From NCBI RefSeq assembly GCF_001584185.1, contig NZ_CP013234.1:620001-684000 (forward strand): DNA of 64,000 nucleotides, in the 5' to 3' direction. Shown piece by piece: positions 59,036 through 64,000 of the stretch (its first letter is position 1; each line of letters starts with the position of its first letter). Source of the stretch: Collimonas pratensis (GTDB lineage: Bacteria > Pseudomonadota > Gammaproteobacteria > Burkholderiales > Burkholderiaceae_D). The notes under the pieces were generated by a model, which made no database searches, was not told the DNA's origin, and worked only from the letters and a program-made list of their open reading frames with translations. The position numbers and the translations under genes are program-made.

Positions 59036-59584
59036 CTAATCATGCTTGAAAGAAGTGATGAAAGTGTCAACATTTTCCCGCGTCACCTGCTTTTCCGGAC
59101 CCATCACGATCACCTGGTAGATTTCCTTGTCCTTGCTGACGAAGTGGCCGAACAGGATTTCTTCCTTGCCGGCCGGAGTCTTGCCGACCGCTTCGATGTC
59201 GATGCTGGACGATAGCCCCTGGCTGCTGCTGGCGGCCGCGGTCGATTTCTCGGAGCGCACCGTGCCGTTGATATTTTTCACCAGCGCGGTTTTCATGGCA
59301 ATCAAAGCTGCCTGCGCCTTGGCAGCGTCCGGCACCGTGGCGCTGCCCACGGCGAACACGGTGTCGTCGACCTTGGAAGCGGTCATGGTCATGGTGAGCA
59401 CGGTGCCGTCGAGGTCGACCGGACGGGCAAAGGTCGAGGGCTTGGTCGGCAGCAGGATGCTGTAAGGGGCGTCCTTGCTGCGCACTTCGCGCCAGTTGAA
59501 CTTGGGCGAGCAGGCCGCGAGCAGGAGGACTGTGCCGGCGCACAGCAACAATGCGCGGACGGCTGGATGAGAGGCAGTTTTCAC
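59036..59584 (-). CDS. Lipoprotein of unknown function
   Basis: A 182-residue lipoprotein: hydrophobic ALLLCAGTVL then lipobox LLAAC with Cys25. The mature domain (WREVRSKDAPYSILLPTKPS, VDDTVFAVGSATVPD, GHFVSKDKEIYQVIVMGPEK) resembles small beta-sandwich proteins that are common in Burkholderiales without a known role. It stands alone, downstream of the DMT transporter gene. Confidence 0.82.
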   Translation of the reverse strand: MKTASHPAVRALLLCAGTVLLLAACSPKFNWREVRSKDAPYSILLPTKPSTFARPVDLDGTVLTMTMTASKVDDTVFAVGSATVPDAAKAQAALIAMKTALVKNINGTVRSEKSTAAASSSQGLSSSIDIEAVGKTPAGKEEILFGHFVSKDKEIYQVIVMGPEKQVTRENVDTFITSFKHD

Positions 59585-59620
59585 TAGAGTGCGCAGCAGG
59601 CTGCAAAGAGGAAACGACCT

Positions 59621-60595
59621 CTATGGTATCTGATGCTGGAAGGTGCGCACACCAAAAATGATGCCTATGCACAACAGGACGATCCCGGCCATGACTTGCA
59701 CGCCAGGCACGGCGCCGCGGAAAATGAAGGCGTACAGCAGCGCCGACAGGGTTTCGAACACGATCAGCTGTGCCAGCAGCGCCGTCGGCAGGCGCTGGCT
59801 GGCCTTGTTCCAGAGCAGGGTGCCGATCCAGGAAGCGGACAGGCCGATAAACAGCATCAGGCCGACGAACTGCAAGGGGCGCGGGCCAAACGGGAAGGAA
59901 TAGCTGCCGCCGCTCAGCTTCTGGTAAGCGCCGTAGCCGAACAGCCCGATCAGCGCCAGCGGCAACACCGCCAGGCCTTGGGCCGTCGCCCAGGTGGATG
60001 GACTGATATGCGGATTGGCGCGCAGATAGCGGGCATTGACGATCGGATACCAGGTCCAGGCAGCGACGCCGCCAAGCGCGATCAGGCAGCCCAGCAGGTA
60101 ATCGCCCATGGAACGGGTATTGCCGCTGCCGGCCTGCTGCATATGCTTCAGTTCGGCGGCGTTGACGCACAGGATACCGATGAAAATGATCAGCAGCGAA
60201 GGCGCCAGCCGGCGCCAGGCCACGCTTTCGCTGGCATGGCCGGGCGACCAGTTGGAAAATACCGAAATCACCACTGGCAAGGTGCCGATCAGCATGGTCG
60301 GCAGCGGCGCGTCGGCCAGCTGGATCGCCGTCGCCAGGGCGGCGTAATACAGCAGGTTGCCGACCAGCGAGAGTTTCAGCGCGGCGCGCCAGTCTGCCTT
60401 GCTCAAGGCGGCGATGCGCTTGCGGTGCAGCAGCGCCGGCGCCAATGCAATCAGGCCGAACGCCACATAGCGGCCGAACGACAGCATCAGGCCCGGATAG
60501 TCCGGCAGCAGCAGCGGCGCAATGAAGACCAGTCCCCACATCAGGCCGGCGCCGAGTGCGCACAAAAGTCCGGTCAGCATGAGAAGCCGCCGCAA
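59621..60595 (-). CDS. DMT-superfamily (EamA) exporter
   Basis: A 324-residue membrane protein with ten predicted helices and two EamA repeats: GLLCALGAGLMWGLVFIAPL and LLGCLIALGGVAAWTWYPIV. Members export metabolites or amino acids. Substrate unknown. It follows the AraC regulator gene (78 nt), which probably controls it. ATG 60580 is an alternative start. Confidence 0.88.
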   Translation of the reverse strand: MRRLLMLTGLLCALGAGLMWGLVFIAPLLLPDYPGLMLSFGRYVAFGLIALAPALLHRKRIAALSKADWRAALKLSLVGNLLYYAALATAIQLADAPLPTMLIGTLPVVISVFSNWSPGHASESVAWRRLAPSLLIIFIGILCVNAAELKHMQQAGSGNTRSMGDYLLGCLIALGGVAAWTWYPIVNARYLRANPHISPSTWATAQGLAVLPLALIGLFGYGAYQKLSGGSYSFPFGPRPLQFVGLMLFIGLSASWIGTLLWNKASQRLPTALLAQLIVFETLSALLYAFIFRGAVPGVQVMAGIVLLCIGIIFGVRTFQHQIP

Positions 60596-60672
60596 CGGAC
60601 TGCAAAGATAAAACGAGGTGAAGCCATGGGGAGTTCAGGGATGAGTAGCGATTGCCCCCATCATGCCAAGCT

Positions 60673-61509
60673 TTAAGCCAGCGGTCTTGTACCAATTTGC
60701 TGCTGGTATTGCGCCGGCGTGACGCCATAGGCGCGCTTGAACCAGCGCGTCAGGTGGCTCTGGTCGGTCAGACCGACCGCGGCGGCGGCGTCGGTCGGCG
60801 TGCTGCGCCGGGCCAGCAGGATCTTGGCGCGGGCGGCGCGGCGCGCCTGCAGGTACTGGTGCGGAGTGGCGTGGAATTCGGCGGCGAAAGTGCGCACGAA
60901 ATGAAACACCGACATGCCGGCTTCCGCCGCCAGGGTGTCGATGTGCAGCGTCTGGTCGAGATTGGCTTCGATGCAGTCGAGCACGCGCCGTATTGCCAGC
61001 ATACGCTGCGGATGGTGCGCCGTGACGCTGGCGACCGGACGCAGGTTCTTGCCGTAGCGCTGCGTCACCGCATCGATCAGCTGCGTGAAATGCGAGACGA
61101 AAGCGATGTCGTCCGGCGCCTGCCACATGCGCCGGAACAACCGGCGAAAGCTGTCGGCCAGCACCGGATCGTGTTCGGTAGCGCCGTTGAAATAGGCTTC
61201 GCTGCCGGTCATTGCGTGCAAGATCTGCGGCTCGATATACAGCATCTGGTAAGTCCAGCCGGCCGCAACTTCGGCATGGCCGTCATGCAGCTCGTCCGGG
61301 TTGAGCAGCACCAGCGTGCCGGCCGGGGCCAGGTGCTGGCCGCCCTTGTAGCGGAAGCGCTCGACCCCGCTTTCGATCGCGCCCAGTGAATAGGCATCGT
61401 GCACATGCGGAGCGAATTCATGGTCCACCAGCCGCGCCGAATACAATTCCACGCCCGGCAGGTGCGGGCTAGTCTTGAAGGTAACGAATTCGGACGGGTG
61501 ATGGAACAT
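60673..61509 (-). CDS. AraC-family transcriptional regulator
   Basis: A 278-residue regulator. N-terminal cupin-like sensor (about 10-130: HVHDAYSLGAIESGVERFRY, HLAPAGTLVLLNPDELHDGH) and a C-terminal double helix-turn-helix (about 175-275: TLHIDTLAAEAGMSVFHFVR, then AAVGLTDQSHLTRWFKRAYG). It lies between ftsX (9 nt) and the DMT exporter. The cupin/AraC plus EamA pair is common for amino-acid exporters. Confidence 0.9.
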   Translation of the reverse strand: MFHHPSEFVTFKTSPHLPGVELYSARLVDHEFAPHVHDAYSLGAIESGVERFRYKGGQHLAPAGTLVLLNPDELHDGHAEVAAGWTYQMLYIEPQILHAMTGSEAYFNGATEHDPVLADSFRRLFRRMWQAPDDIAFVSHFTQLIDAVTQRYGKNLRPVASVTAHHPQRMLAIRRVLDCIEANLDQTLHIDTLAAEAGMSVFHFVRTFAAEFHATPHQYLQARRAARAKILLARRSTPTDAAAAVGLTDQSHLTRWFKRAYGVTPAQYQQQIGTRPLA

Positions 61510-61518
61510 GGCGGGTTC

Positions 61519-62445
61519 TCAGGCGAGCCGCGCCAGGTGGCGCCGCACCGACAGCACCGCGCCGGCCAGGCCGAGGCCGGCGCTGATTGCCAGCAGCACG
61601 ACGCTGGCGAGCCAGTTGAGCGGCAGCAGGCGGAATTCGGAGGCGTACAAACGAGCGAATTCAGAGATCGCCTGGTTCAGAGGTTGCAAGCCGAGCGCCA
61701 CCGCAGCCAGCGCCAGGCCGCCGGCGCACAGGCCAAGCAGCGCGCCGGTGTAATAAAAGGGCCGGTGGATAAAGCTGTCGGTGGCGCCGACCAGCTTGGC
61801 CACGGCGATTTCCTCGCGCTGCGTCAGCACCTGCAGGCGCACGGTATTGAACACCACCGCCACCACCACTACTGCCAGGGTCGCCGCCAGGAACAGCAGC
61901 ACCAGCCGTAGGATGCCGAGCAAGGCTGCCAGTCGCTTGACCCATTCCGAGTCGACCTGCACGGTATCGACACCGGGCAAGGCCTTGAGATCGGCGGCGA
62001 TAAGATCGACGCGGGCGGCATCGGGTGCGTCGTGGAAACCGACCAGCTTCAGCACATAGGCGTCCGGCAAGGGATTCTGGCCGAGGGTGGTCAGGGCATC
62101 GTCCATGCCGGTCTTGTTTTTCAGGCTGATCAGGGCGTCTTCGCGCGGGATGAACAGCACCTTGGCCGTGCTGTGATGCTGTTGCAGGATGGCGTCAATC
62201 GGCTTGGCCAGCGCCGCGGTCTTGTCGCGCGCGGCATCCAGCGCCATGAAGATGCTGATTTCCGGTTCCACCGCCAGCTGTTCCGAGACCGGGCGGATGT
62301 TTTCGATCAGGGTCAGGCCGCCGAACGGCAAGGCCAGCGCAATCGCCACCACCAGCACGTTGAGGGCAAAGCCGCCAGGCGCCTTGAACAGGTGGCGGAA
62401 GGCGTCGCTGATGGCGAACAGGTGTTGTCGCAGCCAGCTCTTCAT
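61519..62445 (-). CDS. ftsX: Cell-division ABC transporter permease FtsX
   Basis: Membrane partner of FtsE that activates peptidoglycan hydrolases at the septum. The 308 residues have four membrane helices (about 25-45, 178-200, 225-250, 277-300) with a large extracytoplasmic loop between the first two. Recognised by FKAPGGFALNVLVVAIALAL, VVVAVVFNTVRLQVLTQREE and IAVAKLVGATDSFIHRPF. ATGA overlap with ftsE. Confidence 0.95.
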   Translation of the reverse strand: MKSWLRQHLFAISDAFRHLFKAPGGFALNVLVVAIALALPFGGLTLIENIRPVSEQLAVEPEISIFMALDAARDKTAALAKPIDAILQQHHSTAKVLFIPREDALISLKNKTGMDDALTTLGQNPLPDAYVLKLVGFHDAPDAARVDLIAADLKALPGVDTVQVDSEWVKRLAALLGILRLVLLFLAATLAVVVVAVVFNTVRLQVLTQREEIAVAKLVGATDSFIHRPFYYTGALLGLCAGGLALAAVALGLQPLNQAISEFARLYASEFRLLPLNWLASVVLLAISAGLGLAGAVLSVRRHLARLA

Positions 62446-63134
62446 GCGACACCTCCGGTGTTGCGCACGGCAGAGTTTTGCCAGTGGTCGACGATCTGCC
62501 CTTGGTCCAGGAACACGACACGGTTGGCGCTGTTGAGGAATTGCTCGTCGTGGGTGGAAATCAGGCAGGTGACGCCGACCGCATGGAAGGACTTCAGCGC
62601 ATCCAGCACCTTGTTGGCGTTGTCACGGTCGAGATTGGCGGTCGGCTCGTCGGCCAGGATGATCTGCGGCCGGTTGACGATGGCACGGGCGATCGACACC
62701 CGCTGCTGTTCGCCGCCGGACAGCGCTTGCGGATCGCTCGCCGCCTTGTCCAGCAGCCCGACCCGGTCCAGCGCCGCCTGCGCGCGCTTCTCGGCTTCGA
62801 CCCGGGTGGCGCCGGTGACCAGCAAGGGCAGCATGACATTGGCCAGTACGCTGCGATCTTGCAGCAGTTTCTGCTGCTGCAGGATCAGGCCGAGATTGCG
62901 CCGCAGGTAGGGCAGGCCGGACGATTTCAGCTTGCCGACATTGGCGCCGCTGACCGTCAGGCTGCCGCCGCTGGGTCGTTCGATCGCTGCGATCAGGTTC
63001 AGCAGGGTGGTTTTACCGGCGCCGGACGGGCCTGCCAGGAAAATCAGGTCGCCCTTGTTGACCGTCAGCGTGATATCGCGCAGTGCGAACACGTCGCGCG
63101 CATATTTCTTGGATACCTGGTTGAATTCAATCAT
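62442..63134 (-). CDS. ftsE: Cell-division ABC transporter ATPase FtsE
   Basis: ATPase that drives FtsX. The 230 residues have Walker A GPSGAGKTT (35-43), Q-loop NLGLILQQQKLL, signature LSGGEQQRVSIARAIV, Walker B IILADEPTANLD and switch His in CLISTHDEQF. ftsY lies 60 nt upstream on the same strand, so the common ftsY-ftsE-ftsX order is kept. Confidence 0.96.
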   Translation of the reverse strand: MIEFNQVSKKYARDVFALRDITLTVNKGDLIFLAGPSGAGKTTLLNLIAAIERPSGGSLTVSGANVGKLKSSGLPYLRRNLGLILQQQKLLQDRSVLANVMLPLLVTGATRVEAEKRAQAALDRVGLLDKAASDPQALSGGEQQRVSIARAIVNRPQIILADEPTANLDRDNANKVLDALKSFHAVGVTCLISTHDEQFLNSANRVVFLDQGQIVDHWQNSAVRNTGGVA

Positions 63135-63194
63135 TGCAAATGTTGGCTGGTAGCGATGGCAATACGGCTTGAATGGAAACCCGGAACAACGTCT

Positions 63195-64000
63195 TTAACT
63201 GAGCAATGCATCCACAAAATCGGCGGCATTAAACGGCTGCAAGTCTTCGATCTGTTCGCCGACGCCGATGAAATACACCGGAATGGCGCGGGTGGTGGCG
63301 ATGGCGGCCAGCACGCCGCCCTTGGCGGTGCCGTCCAGCTTGGTGATCACCAGCCCGGTCAGGCCCAGCGCATCGTCGAAAGCCTTGACCTGCGCCAGCG
63401 CATTCTGGCCGGTGTTGCCGTCGATGACCAGCAGGATTTCATGCGGCGCGGTGGCCATGCCCTTGCCGATCACGCGCTTGATTTTCTTCAGCTCGTCCAT
63501 CAGGTGCAACTGGGTCGGCAGGCGGCCGGCGGTATCCACCATGACGACATTGGTGCCGCGCGCCTGCGCCGAGTGGACGGCGTCGAAAGCGACCGCGGCC
63601 GGGTCGCCGGATTCTTGCGAGATCACGGTGACGTTATTGCGTTCGCCCCAGATCGTCAATTGTTCGCGGGCGGCGGCGCGGAAGGTATCGCCGGCAGCCA
63701 GCAATACCGATTGCTTGTGCGCTTGCAGGTGCTTGGCCAGCTTGCCGATGGTAGTGGTCTTGCCAGCGCCGTTGACGCCGGCGATCATGATCACCAGCGG
63801 CTGATGCTGGTCCAGCACCAGCGGCTTTTGCAAGGGCGTCAGCAAATCGATCAGTAAGCTGCGCAGCGCTGCCTTGACCTGGCTCGCCTCGGTCAGCTTT
63901 TCTTCCTTGACCTTCTTTTTCAGGGCGTTGAGCAGGAAATGGGTGGCATCGACGCCGGCGTCCGACACCAGCAGGGCCGATTCCAGTTCTTCGTACAGGT
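63195..64000 (-). CDS. ftsY: Signal recognition particle receptor FtsY, NG-domain part (cut by window end)
   Basis: SRP receptor GTPase that docks ribosomes at the membrane. The visible 268 codons cover the N domain end (LYEELESALLVSDAGVDATH at the window edge) and the whole G domain: G1 GVNGAGKTTTIGKLA, DTFRAAAREQL, G3 VDTAGRLPTQ, G4 TKLDGTAKGG and the closing GVGEQIEDLQPF. The acidic N-terminal region lies beyond base 64000. Confidence 0.97.
   Translation of the reverse strand, partial: LYEELESALLVSDAGVDATHFLLNALKKKVKEEKLTEASQVKAALRSLLIDLLTPLQKPLVLDQHQPLVIMIAGVNGAGKTTTIGKLAKHLQAHKQSVLLAAGDTFRAAAREQLTIWGERNNVTVISQESGDPAAVAFDAVHSAQARGTNVVMVDTAGRLPTQLHLMDELKKIKRVIGKGMATAPHEILLVIDGNTGQNALAQVKAFDDALGLTGLVITKLDGTAKGGVLAAIATTRAIPVYFIGVGEQIEDLQPFNAADFVDALLS

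Noticed and set aside
59067..60728. A 553-codon minus-strand frame spanning the lipoprotein and DMT genes
   Set aside because: It runs across two real genes and their spacer in a third frame; it is a GC-driven chance frame.

Overview
The window reads as a chromosomal segment of a GC-rich betaproteobacterium, most likely Burkholderiales/Oxalobacteraceae (the proteins look like Collimonas, Herbaspirillum or Janthinobacterium). Support: a his-hinT-tatABC-degS/nif3 gene string, a coxB-coxA-ctaG-DUF2970-coxC-surf1-ctaA-ctaB-sco cluster, rsmB-DUF4390-ntrY-ntrX, ftsY-ftsE-ftsX, and a CIRCE-controlled rpoH. Genus is an inference; no rRNA is present.

Layout. 1-9.0 kb: 3' part of the histidine operon (hisG fragment, hisD, an orphan DNA adenine methyltransferase where hisC would be expected, hisB, hisH, hisA, hisF, hisI, hisE), then hinT and the Tat translocase tatABC. 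9-13.9 kb: DUF2461 protein, a 14-TM drug exporter, a membrane-anchored DegS-like protease, a Nif3-like protein and Hsp15. 14-22 kb: a beta-oxidation cluster (TetR regulator, acyl-CoA dehydrogenase, FadB-like fusion, thiolase, enoyl-CoA hydratase), interrupted by a 422-bp DUF559 unit bounded by 41-bp inverted repeats. 22-31 kb: a lower-GC accessory island with a HEPN-like protein, an unknown protein, a SymE-like toxin, a VgrG spike, a lysozyme-like candidate effector, a secreted candidate immunity protein, a second accessory protein, gene remnants, a small lipoprotein and an entericidin-like peptide. 31-34 kb: MarC, an ornithine-cyclodeaminase-family reductase and a D-amino-acid dehydrogenase. 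34.3 kb: RNase P RNA. 34.7-38.6 kb: fasciclin protein and a three-gene branched-chain acyl-CoA (valine-type) catabolic operon. 39-49.3 kb: aa3-type cytochrome c oxidase and its heme/copper assembly genes. 49.3-58.9 kb (mostly minus strand): DUF4166, rpoH, a P-loop-less CobW-like protein, NtrX/NtrY-like two-component system, DUF4390, rsmB, a frameshifted LysE exporter, an alpha/beta hydrolase and DUF1840. 59-64 kb: lipoprotein, DMT exporter, AraC regulator, ftsX, ftsE and the 3' part of ftsY.

How the genes work together. Most of the window is housekeeping: histidine synthesis, protein export, respiration, lipid and amino-acid catabolism, stress sigma factor and cell division. The accessory block at 22.4-31 kb is the place for new biology: gene overlaps (vgrG/effector 14 nt, effector/secreted partner 26 nt, ATGA to the next gene) suggest one translationally coupled type VI secretion cargo module, next to two other candidate toxin or defence genes (HEPN-like, SymE-like). 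The DUF559 unit, two REPIN-like elements, two GTAGGGTGGGCA repeats and a 109-bp foldback show active repeat families in this genome. I saw no tRNA, rRNA, CRISPR array, prophage or complete insertion sequence.
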